DNA from: Campylobacter concisus
Lineage (GTDB): Bacteria; Campylobacterota; Campylobacteria; Campylobacterales; Campylobacteraceae
Reading direction: 5' to 3'
DNA: 64,000 nt
NCBI RefSeq assembly: GCF_015230015.1
Contig: NZ_JAAKZC010000007.1
Location: 44,328 to 108,327, forward strand
Positions 45,057 through 54,641 of this stretch are shown piece by piece. The position numbers were made by a program, and so were the translations under genes. Each line of letters begins with the position of its first letter. Positions within the stretch are counted from its first letter, which is position 1. The notes under the pieces are model-generated. The model ran no database searches and was not told the origin of the DNA. It saw only the letters and a list, made by a program, of their open reading frames with translations.

Positions 45057-45920
45057 ATGTTAGACAAAAAACGTGCCTTAAAACAATTACAAAATGAAGC
45101 AGACGATGCCGCTATATACTCACTTCTAGAAGCTAGCGAAAAAGACGATGAGAATAAAAAAATACTTCGCAAATTAATCACCGAAGAAAGACGTCATTAT
45201 GCTTTTTGCCAAAAGGTAACTGGTGAAAGCAGAAGTGCAAATTTATTTAAAGTTATTTTCTATACGATACTTGTTAAAATTTTTGGCACATCTTTTACCC
45301 TAAAATTTATGGAGTCGCGCGAAGAAAATGCTGAGAAATTTTATCTTGACATCGTAGATGAATATCCTGAGGCTCGTGATATTTATGAAGAGGAGATGAA
45401 CCATGAAAATAGTCTAATCTCCATGTTAAAAGACACAAAACTCGTAAATGCTGGTGGCATCGTGCTTGGCATGAATGATGCGCTAGTTGAGCTAACAGGC
45501 ACACTTAGCGGCATCGCACTTGCTTTTTCAAACACAAAATCAGTTGGCGCAACAGGCCTTATCATGGGCATGGCAGCTGCACTCTCTATGGCTGGCTCAG
45601 CATATCTCGAGTCAAAAGAAAATCCAAGTGATGAGATCAAACCACTTACCTACTCGCTCTACACAGGCGGCTCATACATCATAACAACGGCATTTTTGAT
45701 ACTTCCATTTTTCATCTTTTCAAGCGGTTTTTACGCCGTTTTATCGATGTTTTTCTTTGCACTAGTTGCCATTATCACTTACAACTTTTATATAAGCGTG
45801 GCAAAGGAGCTTAAATTTTTACCAAGAGTGGTTGAGATGTGCGTGATAACTTTTGGCGTTGCGATCATATCTTTTGGCATCGGCTTTTTAGTTAAACACT
45901 ATTTTGGACTAGATATTTAA
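45057..45920 (+). CDS. Ferritin-like / VIT1 family iron exporter (MbfA type)
   Basis: 287 aa. The N-terminal part (about 1-115) is a ferritin/erythrin-like helical domain with ALKQLQNEADDAAIYSLL, then TEERRHYAFC and EEEMNHENSL, which supply Glu/His metal ligands. The rest (about 130-287) is a VIT1/CCC1 membrane domain with LGMNDALVELTGTLSG and four to five helices. Such fusions (MbfA) export Fe(II) or Mn(II) and protect against iron and peroxide stress. It lies 61 bases after tRNA-Leu and overlaps the convergent ribD end by 4 bases. Confidence 0.85.
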   Translation: MLDKKRALKQLQNEADDAAIYSLLEASEKDDENKKILRKLITEERRHYAFCQKVTGESRSANLFKVIFYTILVKIFGTSFTLKFMESREENAEKFYLDIVDEYPEARDIYEEEMNHENSLISMLKDTKLVNAGGIVLGMNDALVELTGTLSGIALAFSNTKSVGATGLIMGMAAALSMAGSAYLESKENPSDEIKPLTYSLYTGGSYIITTAFLILPFFIFSSGFYAVLSMFFFALVAIITYNFYISVAKELKFLPRVVEMCVITFGVAIISFGIGFLVKHYFGLDI

Positions 45921-46978
45921 TCCAAAATTTCATACCAAGTGTAGCTATCGTCTCCGAAATTTCCACTAAAAAGTGGTTTTAAATTTAGATCAAGCCTTAA
46001 ATTTTCACCATTTTTAAAATTTGGGCTTTGATAGATCAGTAGCCACTTTACATTTGCTAGCTTGCCCTCTTTTGCGAGCTTTAAAAACTCACCAGCTCCT
46101 TCAAACATAGCAAGCCCTTTTAAATTTAGCTCTTTTTGCACGCTCACCTTGCGATCTGGCACGCTAAAAAGCGGTATCGTTTCATCAAATTTATCACTTC
46201 TTGAGTAGATTATGACGTCTGGGTTTTTACCACCACCTACTAGCCTACTATTAAGCTTTGGTAGGTCCGTCCGCACCGTGTTGCCACCGATCACTAAAGT
46301 ATCTATGACACTTCGCAACTTGTGGACATGGGCGCGGCTAAGCTCATTTGTGATGATACCGCCACTTGCAACACCGTTTTTACTAATGGCGATTTTTAAA
46401 AAGCTAAATCCACCATTTTGATATGCCAAAAATGGCTCAAGAAGCTTATCGCAGCGCTCTTTTAAAACGCCAAATTTAACATTCACACCAGCACTTTTAA
46501 GTAAATCAGCGCCGCCACTTGCTATTTTATTTTCATCGTGGCTGCCTATTATAACCTCACCAAAGCCAAGCTCTTTTAGCAAATTTGCACAAGGTGGCGT
46601 TTTGCCATGATGCGAGCAAGGCTCAAGCGTAACATAGGCTTTTGCATTTTTTAGTAAATTTGAGTGATTGTTTAGTATAAATTCATAGCTGAATTTTGGC
46701 TCTAAAAGGCCAAATTCGCCCTCTTTTACCTTAGAGCTAAAATTAGCATTATATGCTTTTATAAAATCATCTTTAAATTTTGCACTTTTTTTGCAAAGCG
46801 CAAAGAGTATCGCTGTCGGTTCAGCGTGTAAATATCCAGCCTTTTCATGAGCCTTGCAAGATAAAATTTGACCATTTTCATCAAGTATCAAGCATCCAAC
46901 GGCTGGATTTGGATAGGTCAGGATCTGAAATTTCCAAGCCTCGCTTAAGGCAAGACCCATGTAAAATTCGTCGTTCAT
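45917..46978 (-). CDS. ribD: Bifunctional riboflavin biosynthesis deaminase/reductase
   Basis: 353 aa. The N-terminal cytidine-deaminase-type domain has zinc and proton-shuttle residues H51 and E53 (HAE) and the PCSHHGKTPPC motif; the C-terminal half is a dihydrofolate-reductase-like domain. It carries out two successive steps from the GTP cyclohydrolase II product toward riboflavin. The N-terminal domain is longer than usual, with about 35 extra residues between HAE and PCSHHG. Monocistronic, just downstream of fhs. Confidence 0.93.
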   Translation of the reverse strand: MNDEFYMGLALSEAWKFQILTYPNPAVGCLILDENGQILSCKAHEKAGYLHAEPTAILFALCKKSAKFKDDFIKAYNANFSSKVKEGEFGLLEPKFSYEFILNNHSNLLKNAKAYVTLEPCSHHGKTPPCANLLKELGFGEVIIGSHDENKIASGGADLLKSAGVNVKFGVLKERCDKLLEPFLAYQNGGFSFLKIAISKNGVASGGIITNELSRAHVHKLRSVIDTLVIGGNTVRTDLPKLNSRLVGGGKNPDVIIYSRSDKFDETIPLFSVPDRKVSVQKELNLKGLAMFEGAGEFLKLAKEGKLANVKWLLIYQSPNFKNGENLRLDLNLKPLFSGNFGDDSYTWYEILD

Positions 46979-46995
46979 CCATGCCCTTTAAATTT

Positions 46996-47023
46996 AAACA
47001 CACCAGCGTTTGCCAGTGTGTTT
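46996..47023 (-). terminator. Hairpin terminator of fhs
   Basis: AAACACAC and GTGTGTTT (8 bp, plus two inner G-C pairs) form a stem; on the minus strand an A/T-rich tail follows. It lies 9 bases after the fhs stop. Confidence 0.6.
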
Positions 47024-47031
47024 TCATAAAT

Positions 47032-48681
47032 TTACGACAAGCCGTCGATCTTGCCGTCTGCGTCTATCTTCATATTGACCGCAGCTGGCACTTTTGGAAG
47101 GCCTGGCATTAGCATTATCTTACCGCAAACCGCGACGATAAAGCCAGCTCCCGTTCTAATGTCAAGGTCTTTTACGCTAAATGTAAAACCCTTTGCTCTG
47201 CCCAAAAGCTTCGCATCGTCGCTAAATGAGTACTGTGTTTTTGCGATACAAACTGGCAAATGGCTCAAATTTAGCTCTTTTATCATCTCGAGCTTTTTAA
47301 GAGCAGCCTCTTCAAAGACCACCTCGCCAGCTCCATAAATTTCCTTAGCGACCTTTTCTATCTTAGTTTTTGTATCATCACTCATCTCGTAGGTGAAATT
47401 TATCTTGCTTGGCTTGTCGCACGCTTTTAAAACTAGCTGGGCAAGCTCAAGCGCACCTTTGCCACCTTTTACAAAATTCTCGCAAACTGCCACTTCTACG
47501 CCAAGCTTTTGGCAGTACTCTTTTACAAAATTTATCTCTTCATCAGTGTCAAAGCCAAATTTATTAAGCGCCACAACTACATTTTGACCAAATTTTACTT
47601 TTAAATTTTCGATGTGTCCGCCAAGGTTTTCGATACCTTTTTTAAGGGCGTTCATATCTGGTTTTGTGATCTCATCTTTATTTGCTTCGCCGTTATATTT
47701 TAGCGATCTGATCGTGCTTACAAGCACCACAGCGCTTGGTTTGATGTCAGCGATCCTGCACTTTATATCTAAAAATTTCTCCGCGCCAAGCTCCGAGCCA
47801 AAACCAGCTTCAGTGATGACGTAGTCGGCTAAATTTAGAGCTGTTTTTGTTGCGATGACGGAGTTGCAGCCGTGTGCGATGTTTGCAAATGGGCCACCAT
47901 GCACGAGCGTAGGTGTGTGTTCAAGTGTTTGAAATAAATTTGGCTTGATCGCATCTTTTAAAAGTATGCAAACAGCGTCCTCGCAGCCTAGATCACGCAC
48001 GTAGATAGGCTTTTTATCGCTATCATAGGCGACCATGATGTTTGCTACGCGCTCTTTTAGATCAGAAAGGCTTGTGGCTAGACAAAGCACAGCCATGATC
48101 TCGCTTGCTGCGGTGATGTTAAAGCCATCTTCTCTTGGCACGCCATCAGTCCTGCCGCCCTGCCCCACAGTGACAAATCTAAGCGCGCGGTCGTTCATAT
48201 CCATACAGCGCTTCCATAAAATTTTCTCGATTTTTAGTGGGTTTTCTTGATAGAGGCTATTATCTATCATCGCTGAAATGAGGTTATTTGCCGATGTTAT
48301 CGCGTGAAAATCGCCAGTAAAGTGTAAATTTAGATCCTCCATCGGCGCAAGCTGTGAGTAGCCGCCACCTGCTGCTCCACCCTTTATGCCAAAAACTGGT
48401 CCAAGAGATGGCTCGCGAAGTGCCAAGCAAACCTTTTTATTAAGTAAATTTAGTGCGTCAGCTAGACCGATTGACATAGTCGTTTTGCCTTCGCCGTATG
48501 GGGTTGGATTAGTCGCGGTGACTAAGATGAGTTTTGAGTTTGATGGCTCAAGTCTAGGGGAAATTTTAGCCTTAAATTTGCCGTAAAGCTCAAGTTCGTC
48601 TTCGTTTAAGCCTAGTTTTGCGGCAACTTTACTGATGTGTTCAAGTTTTGTTTGGTGAGTTATCTCTATGTCGCTTAGCAT
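47032..48681 (-). CDS. fhs: Formate-tetrahydrofolate ligase
   Basis: 549 aa, family length. It makes 10-formyl-THF from formate, THF and ATP, feeding purine and fMet synthesis. The ATP loop PTPYGEGKTTMS (about 57-68) and REPSLGPVFGIKGGAAGGGYSQ-type segment (about 90-111) are diagnostic. It lies 1 base after rimP, an unusual partner, so it has joined the translation block. Formate is a common electron donor in Campylobacter, which fits. Confidence 0.95.
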   Translation of the reverse strand: MLSDIEITHQTKLEHISKVAAKLGLNEDELELYGKFKAKISPRLEPSNSKLILVTATNPTPYGEGKTTMSIGLADALNLLNKKVCLALREPSLGPVFGIKGGAAGGGYSQLAPMEDLNLHFTGDFHAITSANNLISAMIDNSLYQENPLKIEKILWKRCMDMNDRALRFVTVGQGGRTDGVPREDGFNITAASEIMAVLCLATSLSDLKERVANIMVAYDSDKKPIYVRDLGCEDAVCILLKDAIKPNLFQTLEHTPTLVHGGPFANIAHGCNSVIATKTALNLADYVITEAGFGSELGAEKFLDIKCRIADIKPSAVVLVSTIRSLKYNGEANKDEITKPDMNALKKGIENLGGHIENLKVKFGQNVVVALNKFGFDTDEEINFVKEYCQKLGVEVAVCENFVKGGKGALELAQLVLKACDKPSKINFTYEMSDDTKTKIEKVAKEIYGAGEVVFEEAALKKLEMIKELNLSHLPVCIAKTQYSFSDDAKLLGRAKGFTFSVKDLDIRTGAGFIVAVCGKIMLMPGLPKVPAAVNMKIDADGKIDGLS

Positions 48682-48682
48682 T

Positions 48683-49099
48683 TTACCACTCCAAATATGT
48701 TTTTGCTTTTTTTATCTCACTAATGTTGATCTCAAAAATTCCATCTTCGTTTTCTACTGCGATGCTCTCTTCATCTGCTTTTACAAGCCTTCCTGCAAAT
48801 TTCTCAGCCTCGGTTTGAACTTTAACTAGCTCACCAACGCTCGCTTTAAAATGCAAAGGCTTACTAAGCTTTCTCTCAAGACCAGGCGAGCTAATCTCAA
48901 GGTTATAATCCCCGCTAACTGGCGGTGTCACGTCAAAGATAGGCGAGAGTAGACGGCTCACTTTTTCGCAGTCTTCAAGGCTCACTCCGCCATTTTTTGT
49001 GATGTAGACTCTAAAAATAGCCCTGCCATTTTCATTTGTGATCTCGCTGTCGTAAAGCTCTACGCCGCATTCGCGTACTAGTTTGTCTAAATTATCCAT
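48683..49099 (-). CDS. rimP: Ribosome maturation factor RimP
   Basis: 138 aa. The N-terminal RimP domain contains YDSEITNENGRAIFRVYI and DCEKVSRLLSPIFD followed by YNLEISSPGLERKL, the family signature; a C-terminal SH3-like domain follows. It assists 30S assembly. It overlaps rbfA by 8 bases. Confidence 0.93.
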   Translation of the reverse strand: MDNLDKLVRECGVELYDSEITNENGRAIFRVYITKNGGVSLEDCEKVSRLLSPIFDVTPPVSGDYNLEISSPGLERKLSKPLHFKASVGELVKVQTEAEKFAGRLVKADEESIAVENEDGIFEINISEIKKAKTYLEW

Positions 49100-49457
49100 T
49101 TTTGTTTAAATCCTTTGAAATTTTATCAAACAACTTATCCATATGGTTTTGATATTCTAATCTATCGTCAAATTTAAAGTGAAAATTTGGACATCTATAC
49201 CAGCCCTCAGCTGCCATGCAGTGGTTTTGCAAGTGCCTGCAAACGCGCTTTAAATGCCCCAAAATATACTCTTGCTCGCGCTCATCAAACATCATCTTGT
49301 CAAGATAGACAAAAGCATCGTATCTGCCCTTTTTGCACTCAACGTCAGTGACGCAAAGCCCCTTTAAAATGCTATCTTCAAGAGTGGCTAGAGCCTCTGG
49401 TATGAGCTCTTTTAGCACGCTCTCTGTTCTCATACGCTTTATTTCGTTAGCGTTCAT
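49092..49457 (-). CDS. rbfA: Ribosome-binding factor A
   Basis: 121 aa, KH-like fold. It acts late in 30S maturation near helix 1 of 16S r[21 protein letters not shown] at the N-terminus and the [18 protein letters not shown] end ([15 protein letters not shown]) are typical. It overlaps infB by 4 bases (ATGA) and rimP by 8, so translation is coupled. Confidence 0.92.
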   Translation of the reverse strand: MNANEIKRMRTESVLKELIPEALATLEDSILKGLCVTDVECKKGRYDAFVYLDKMMFDEREQEYILGHLKRVCRHLQNHCMAAEGWYRCPNFHFKFDDRLEYQNHMDKLFDKISKDLNKNG

Positions 49458-52099
49458 AGAGTAGCTTTCTCCTTGACTTCTTTGAAGCTTTCAATGTAGT
49501 CATTTTCTCTAATGTCGTTGAAATTCTCGATACCAACGCCACACTCGTAACCTTTAGCAACCTCTTTGACGTCATCTTTAAAGCGTTTTAGTGAGCTTAC
49601 CGAGCTCTCATAAACGACCACACCTTCTCTAATAAGGCGAATTTTTGCTCCTCTGTTTATCGTACCCTCAGTGACGATACATCCTGCGATTGCGCCTACT
49701 TTTGGCACATGGATCACTTGGCGAACCTGAGCTTGACCAAGCTGCTCTTCTCTGATGATCGGTGACATTAGTCCGCCTAAAATCGCCTTCACATCGTCTA
49801 TTAAGTTATAAATAACATTGTAAGTTTTTATCTCGACGCCGCTCTCTTTTGCCTTCTCTTTTATCTCGCCAGTTGGCCTTATATTAAAGCCAAGAATGAT
49901 ACAGTCGTTGCTTGCGCTTGCAAGCGCAACGTCGCTTTGCGTGATACCGCCAACGCCTGAGTGGATCACATTTACTCTGATCTCGTCGTTTGCTAGTTTT
50001 TCTAGGCTCGCTTTTAACGCTTCAAGTGAGCCGCCAACGTCAGCTTTGATGATGACTGGAAGTGTCTTTAGCTCGCCCTCAGCGATCTTAGCGCTAAGCT
50101 CATCGATACTAACTTTCGTGCTCTTGCTAAGCTCTTTTTGACGGATATATTCAGCCTTTTTCTGTGCGTATTCGCGAGCCTCTTTATCAGTTTTTACGCC
50201 TATTAATGTCTCGCCAGCCTCTGCTATCTCGCTAAGACCTACTATCACGCCACATTCGCCTGGTTTTATCTCTTTTAATGGCCTGCCCTGATCATCAAGC
50301 AAGCTTCTTATCTTACCGTATGCAACTCCAGCTACAACGGTATCTCCGACATGAAGCGTGCCGTTTTCAACGATGATGGTAGCTACTGGACCACGGCCTT
50401 TTTGAAGTGAGCTCTCGATAACAGTTGCTTTTGCGTTTGCCTTTGGATTTGCCTTTAGCTCCAAAAGATCAGCTTGCAAAAGCACGATCTCAAGTAGATC
50501 ATCTATGCCCATGCCTGTTTTTGCAGAGATCGGCACAAATTCATACTTGCCACCCCACTCTGTTGGCATGATGTCAAGCTCAGCAAGACCGGTTTTTACT
50601 AGATCAGGATTTGCTGACTCTTTATCCATTTTATTTATTGCAATGATTATTGGCACGCCAGCGGCTTTTGCGTGGCTAACTGCCTCCTTTGTCTGTGGTT
50701 TTACGCCGTCATCTGCTGCAACAACGATGATAACTATATCAGTTACGCCAGCGCCCCTTGCACGCATAGCCGTAAATGCTTCGTGGCCTGGAGTGTCGAT
50801 AAATGTGATGTTTTTGCCGTTTTTATTTACCATATAAGCACCAACGTGCTGCGTGATACCGCCAGCTTCGCCAGCTGCTACGCGAGACTTTCTTATGTAG
50901 TCAAGTAGCGAGGTTTTGCCGTGGTCGACGTGACCCATGATGGTTATGACTGGCGCTCTTGGCTGGAGATTTTCATCGTCTTTTATCTCCTCTTCATAGG
51001 CTGCTACGTAGTCGAATTCTTTTTGATCATCGATGATATTTACCTCGACATTGAACTCATCAGCCAAAATTTCTATCGCATCTTCATCCAAAAAGTCGTT
51101 TTTAGTTGTCATCATGCCAAGCATAAATAGCTTGCCTATGACCTCGCTAGGCTGTTTGTTTAGCTTTTCAGCAAATTCGTAAACGCGAATTTCTTTTGGA
51201 ATATTTATCGAAGTTACAGCTTCGCTGTTTTGTTTATTTTCAGGCTTTTTGTGTTTTTTTCTAGCTCTTCTTTGTATGCCGCCTTCGCCAAATGAATTTA
51301 TCGTGTTATTAACGGTTGTTTTCATCGCATTTGGCTGTTTTATCCTTTGCATAGGAGCTGGCGCTGGTGTTTTAAAGCTAAAATCAGGCAATACAACTAC
51401 ATCTTCATCTTCAAGCACGATGTCACCAAAGTCGCTTCCACCAAGCAAGTCCATCTTCTCGGCACTATCTTTTTTGCTTACAACCGTTACTTTTTTCTCT
51501 TTTTTCTTTTTTCTAGCCAAATTTTCATCGCTAGCAGAGAACATGCTCTTAAAATCACTAATGTTAGTAACAGCCGCCTCAGCCTTTTTCTCCTCTTTTA
51601 CTGGAGCTGGCGCCTCGAAGTCTTTTTTCTTTTTAACTATCACAAGACCACGTCTTTTTTGAGTCACATCAGCCAAACTCTCTTTTGGTTTTGGTGCTTC
51701 AGCTGGCTTTTGCTCGACCTTTACAGGCTCTTCTTTTTTAGGTTCAGCCTTTGGTTTTTCCTCTGAAATTTGCGCCTCTTTTTTAGGCTCAGTCTTTGCC
51801 TTTTCGGGTTTTGGCTCGGCCTTAGTAGCTACCTTTTTAGGCTCAGTTTTAGGCTTTTCTTCTTTTTTAGCTGCCTCTTTTTTAGGCTCTTTTTTTACCT
51901 TTGGTTCACTCTTTTTCTTTTTAAATTTCTCTGGTATGACGCCAGTTTGAACGTACTCATATATTGCTTCAGCCTCTTCAAGGCTCACAGCGTTTGAGTG
52001 AGTTTTGACCTTTAGGCCTAGTTCTTGAGCTTTTTCGACTATCTCTTTACTTGGGTAGCCAAGCTCATTTGCGATCTCTGAAATCCTAACATTGCTCAT
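49454..52099 (-). CDS. infB: Translation initiation factor IF-2
   Basis: 881 aa. An N-terminal IF2_N domain (1-50) is followed by a charged low-complexity linker of Lys/Glu/Pro repeats (about 60-165), a second N domain (about 300-350), then the GTPase: G1 [10 protein letters not shown]3 DTPGHEAF, G4 NKMD. Domains II-IV complete it. It brings fMet-tRNA to the 30S subunit. The linker gene segment (51,700-51,930) is repetitive and could vary in length between strains. It overlaps the ylxR gene by 14 bases. Confidence 0.96.
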   Translation of the reverse strand: MSNVRISEIANELGYPSKEIVEKAQELGLKVKTHSNAVSLEEAEAIYEYVQTGVIPEKFKKKKSEPKVKKEPKKEAAKKEEKPKTEPKKVATKAEPKPEKAKTEPKKEAQISEEKPKAEPKKEEPVKVEQKPAEAPKPKESLADVTQKRRGLVIVKKKKDFEAPAPVKEEKKAEAAVTNISDFKSMFSASDENLARKKKKEKKVTVVSKKDSAEKMDLLGGSDFGDIVLEDEDVVVLPDFSFKTPAPAPMQRIKQPNAMKTTVNNTINSFGEGGIQRRARKKHKKPENKQNSEAVTSINIPKEIRVYEFAEKLNKQPSEVIGKLFMLGMMTTKNDFLDEDAIEILADEFNVEVNIIDDQKEFDYVAAYEEEIKDDENLQPRAPVITIMGHVDHGKTSLLDYIRKSRVAAGEAGGITQHVGAYMVNKNGKNITFIDTPGHEAFTAMRARGAGVTDIVIIVVAADDGVKPQTKEAVSHAKAAGVPIIIAINKMDKESANPDLVKTGLAELDIMPTEWGGKYEFVPISAKTGMGIDDLLEIVLLQADLLELKANPKANAKATVIESSLQKGRGPVATIIVENGTLHVGDTVVAGVAYGKIRSLLDDQGRPLKEIKPGECGVIVGLSEIAEAGETLIGVKTDKEAREYAQKKAEYIRQKELSKSTKVSIDELSAKIAEGELKTLPVIIKADVGGSLEALKASLEKLANDEIRVNVIHSGVGGITQSDVALASASNDCIILGFNIRPTGEIKEKAKESGVEIKTYNVIYNLIDDVKAILGGLMSPIIREEQLGQAQVRQVIHVPKVGAIAGCIVTEGTINRGAKIRLIREGVVVYESSVSSLKRFKDDVKEVAKGYECGVGIENFNDIRENDYIESFKEVKEKATL

Positions 52100-52340
52100 T
52101 TAAGAGTATCTCCTTTAACTTCGGTGCGTCAAGTCCGAGGGCACCTTTAGTTTGTTTATCAATTATTTTTTTTAAAATTTTGTCGTCTTTTTGCAAACAG
52201 CCATCACATAGATAGAAACTGCGACCATTTCCTTTGCCGCACTCCAAATTCTTGCCTACCAAGCGGTATCTTTTTAGCAAGTTTTGAGAAAATTTAACTT
52301 TGCAAGCGACGCATGTCCTTACTGGATTATTTTTATTCAT
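52086..52340 (-). CDS. YlxR-family (DUF448) RNA-binding protein
   Basis: 84 aa. RTCVACK and [10 protein letters not shown] are the family motifs (usually RxCVGC...GRGAYLC). It usually lies beside infB and is thought to bind nucleic acid; a regulatory role has been suggested elsewhere. It sits between thrB (21-base gap) and infB (14-base overlap). Confidence 0.88.
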   Translation of the reverse strand: MNKNNPVRTCVACKVKFSQNLLKRYRLVGKNLECGKGNGRSFYLCDGCLQKDDKILKKIIDKQTKGALGLDAPKLKEILLNEQC

Positions 52341-52361
52341 TATACCTTTTTAAACTTGTTT

Positions 52362-53246
52362 CTAGCTTTGCGTAATTTCGTATCCATCGTTATCAAATGA
52401 AAAAATTTCCACTCTAAAATCACCAAATTTACTCTTTAAAGCATCTTGTAAATTTTTCGCGTCATCTTTATAAGCGATATTTAAAAAGCTTGAGCCTGAG
52501 CCTGAAAGTGTGCTCATAAGCGCTCCGTTTTCATAAGCTAGCTTTCGCACCTCAAAAAGCTCTTCTAAGGCGCTCATTCTGCGCTCTTCATGCATCATAT
52601 CCTCACTTGCTATCCTTAAAAGATCATACCTTTTTTCATAAAAACAAGATGTTAAAAACGCAGCGTGAGAGAGGTTATTTACGCACTCTTTCATAGTGTA
52701 GTTTTTTGGCAAAATTTGCCTTGATGATGCCGTGCTCATTGGTTTATTTGGGATGACAACGACCGCTTTTATATCATCACTTAAATTTATTTTATTTGCA
52801 TAGACATTGCCATTTTTTACGATAGCACTGATAAAACCTCCATGAACTGCTGGCGAGATGTTATCTGGGTGTGTCTCGTAGATGATTGCCTTGTTTAAAA
52901 CGACGCTTTTGCTAGCCTTAAACCCAGCCATCTCATAAGCTGAAGCGATGGCTCCAACGATCACTGCAGAGCTGCTGCCAAGTCCTCTTGAAAATGGGAT
53001 ATTGTTTTCAAAAACGACTCTAAAATTTTCATTTTTTCCAGTTAGCTCGAGAAAAATTTCATTAAAAATACTTAGAAAAATGTTGTTTCTCTTTAAATTT
53101 ACACTATCGCTTCCCTCGCCATTTATAGAGACCGAGCTAAATTTAGATGGTTCGATCTTTACGCTATTAAAAAGCTTTAAACTAAGCCCCAAAGCGTCAA
53201 AACCAGGTCCTAAATTTGCACTTGTAGCAGGGATTAAGATATTCAA
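52362..53246 (-). CDS. thrB: Homoserine kinase
   Basis: 294 aa GHMP kinase. It phosphorylates homoserine on the way to threonine. The ATP loop FSRGLGSSSAVIVG (about 87-100) and the C-terminal STLSGSGSS motif are present. Start MNILIPATSANLGPGFDALG is canonical. It lies 8 bases after tsaB. Confidence 0.95.
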   Translation of the reverse strand: MNILIPATSANLGPGFDALGLSLKLFNSVKIEPSKFSSVSINGEGSDSVNLKRNNIFLSIFNEIFLELTGKNENFRVVFENNIPFSRGLGSSSAVIVGAIASAYEMAGFKASKSVVLNKAIIYETHPDNISPAVHGGFISAIVKNGNVYANKINLSDDIKAVVVIPNKPMSTASSRQILPKNYTMKECVNNLSHAAFLTSCFYEKRYDLLRIASEDMMHEERRMSALEELFEVRKLAYENGALMSTLSGSGSSFLNIAYKDDAKNLQDALKSKFGDFRVEIFSFDNDGYEITQS

Positions 53247-53254
53247 ATTTTCTC

Positions 53255-53692
53255 CTAAACAGCTTGAATGATATAATTTGGAAGTGTATCTGAATTTAGT
53301 TTTAATTCATCTAAATTTAAAGGCAACACAAATCTCACTGGCTCAACTTTTTCAAGTGAAATTTCGCCATTTTTTAAGACAAAGCTTAAATTTTTATTTG
53401 CCCTGATCGCTTGGTCGCCATTTAGACTAAAGCCGCTAACTGCGTAAAACTCACAGCCCTTTGCCAAAGAAAAAGTCTTTAAGATAACGTAGGCCACCTT
53501 TAGTCCCATAAAGCTACCTGGCGTGTTTGCGTAGATGATCTTTGTGATGTTAAATTTAGAAGATAAATTTTCTAGGATTTTTATTAAAGCTTCGCTGACA
53601 TGCTCGTCAGTTGTGATCTCATCAAATTTTACGCCATCTTTATAGACTCCAACTAAAAGTGGAGTCGATAAAGAGACTACTAAAATTTCAAT
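53255..53692 (-). CDS. tsaB: tRNA threonylcarbamoyladenosine biosynthesis protein TsaB (start codon unclear)
   Basis: About 145 aa, a short form. The NTPGSFMGLKVAYVILKTFS segment matches TsaB PGSFTGLR, and the frame is open back to the lpxC end, encoding a TsaB-like N-terminus (IEILVVSLSTPLLVGVYKDG). TsaB pairs with TsaD to make t6A37 of tRNA. There is no ATG, GTG or TTG in frame before that conserved part; ATT at 53692-53690 is the best candidate, 5 bases after the lpxC stop. The first in-frame ATG (53509) would lose the conserved N-terminal strands. Confidence 0.75.
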   Translation of the reverse strand: MEILVVSLSTPLLVGVYKDGVKFDEITTDEHVSEALIKILENLSSKFNITKIIYANTPGSFMGLKVAYVILKTFSLAKGCEFYAVSGFSLNGDQAIRANKNLSFVLKNGEISLEKVEPVRFVLPLNLDELKLNSDTLPNYIIQAV

Positions 53693-53697
53693 ATTTT

Positions 53698-54582
53698 TTA
53701 TGCAAATACCTTTTGATACTCTTTTAAAAGTTCGCCACTAAGAGTTGCGATCTCATAATTTTTCTCATCTGCCATTAAAGCAAGTGTTAGTTTGTGATTT
53801 AGATCATGGCTTCCAGCAAACGCTGTGTAATCCCCTAGTAAAGGTGCTCCAAGCAAGCTTAGATCGCCAACTGCATCTAAAATTTTATGTCGTACAAACT
53901 CATTTTCAAATCTCAAACCCTCTGGATTTAAAATATGTGTATCATCGATAGCCACAGCGTTATCAAGTGACGCACCAAGGGCTAAATTTTGAGCTTGCAA
54001 GCGTTGCAAATCTTTTAAAAAGCCAAAAGTTCTAGCACGAGCGATATTTTTTACAAATGAACTCTTGCTAAATTCAAAAACATATCTTTGTTCGCCGATA
54101 ACTGGGTGGTCAAATTTGATCGTATAGTCAAATTTTGGATTTCTTGAAGGCGAAGTTCGCACAAATTTTGACCCCTCAACCACCTCGACCTCGCGGCGGA
54201 CAAGGATGACTTTTTTACCAGCATCAAGATGTCTTATACCAGCTTCATCAAGCAACATACAAAAGCTTATCGCACTGCCGTCCATGACAGGAATTTCGTT
54301 TGCATCAACTGAAATTCTAATATTATCAATGCCGTATCCATTTACAGCTGCCATTAGGTGCTCTATCGTGCTGATAAAGCCCTTTTCGTTGCCAACGACG
54401 GTTGCCATTTGCGTATTTATAACGTTTTTAGGTTCGGCTTTAAAACTAATACCAAGATCTTCGCGGTGCAAAATAATGCCTGAATTTGCATCGAGAGGTT
54501 CTAGTATAAGTCTTATCGGCTCACCCTTGTGAAGCCCTATACCAACGGTCTCAACGCGTCTTGCGATAGTAGTTTGTTTCAA
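53698..54582 (-). CDS. lpxC: UDP-3-O-acyl-N-acetylglucosamine deacetylase
   Basis: 294 aa zinc enzyme, first committed step of lipid A synthesis. Zinc ligands H75 (EHLMAAV), H232 and D236 (HKILDAVGD) are present, and the catalytic His lies in GSHDLNHKL. The start is TTG at 54582 with AAGGA eight bases upstream. It precedes tsaB and follows the M23 gene after 59 bases. Confidence 0.96.
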   Translation of the reverse strand: MKQTTIARRVETVGIGLHKGEPIRLILEPLDANSGIILHREDLGISFKAEPKNVINTQMATVVGNEKGFISTIEHLMAAVNGYGIDNIRISVDANEIPVMDGSAISFCMLLDEAGIRHLDAGKKVILVRREVEVVEGSKFVRTSPSRNPKFDYTIKFDHPVIGEQRYVFEFSKSSFVKNIARARTFGFLKDLQRLQAQNLALGASLDNAVAIDDTHILNPEGLRFENEFVRHKILDAVGDLSLLGAPLLGDYTAFAGSHDLNHKLTLALMADEKNYEIATLSGELLKEYQKVFA

Positions 54583-54641
54583 AAATTTTCCTTATATTTT
54601 TTGTTCGCTTATGATAGCACTAAAAAATCAAATTTGCAAAT

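Noticed and set aside
50505..51766. Several 75-140 aa plus-strand open frames opposite infB
   Set aside because: All are antisense to the IF-2 gene; the Phe/Ser/Leu-rich products reflect the Lys/Glu-rich linker read backwards.
51690..51930. Regular short repeats that look like a tandem repeat or array
   Set aside because: They encode the Lys/Glu/Pro linker of IF-2 in frame; low-complexity coding sequence, not a CRISPR or mobile repeat.
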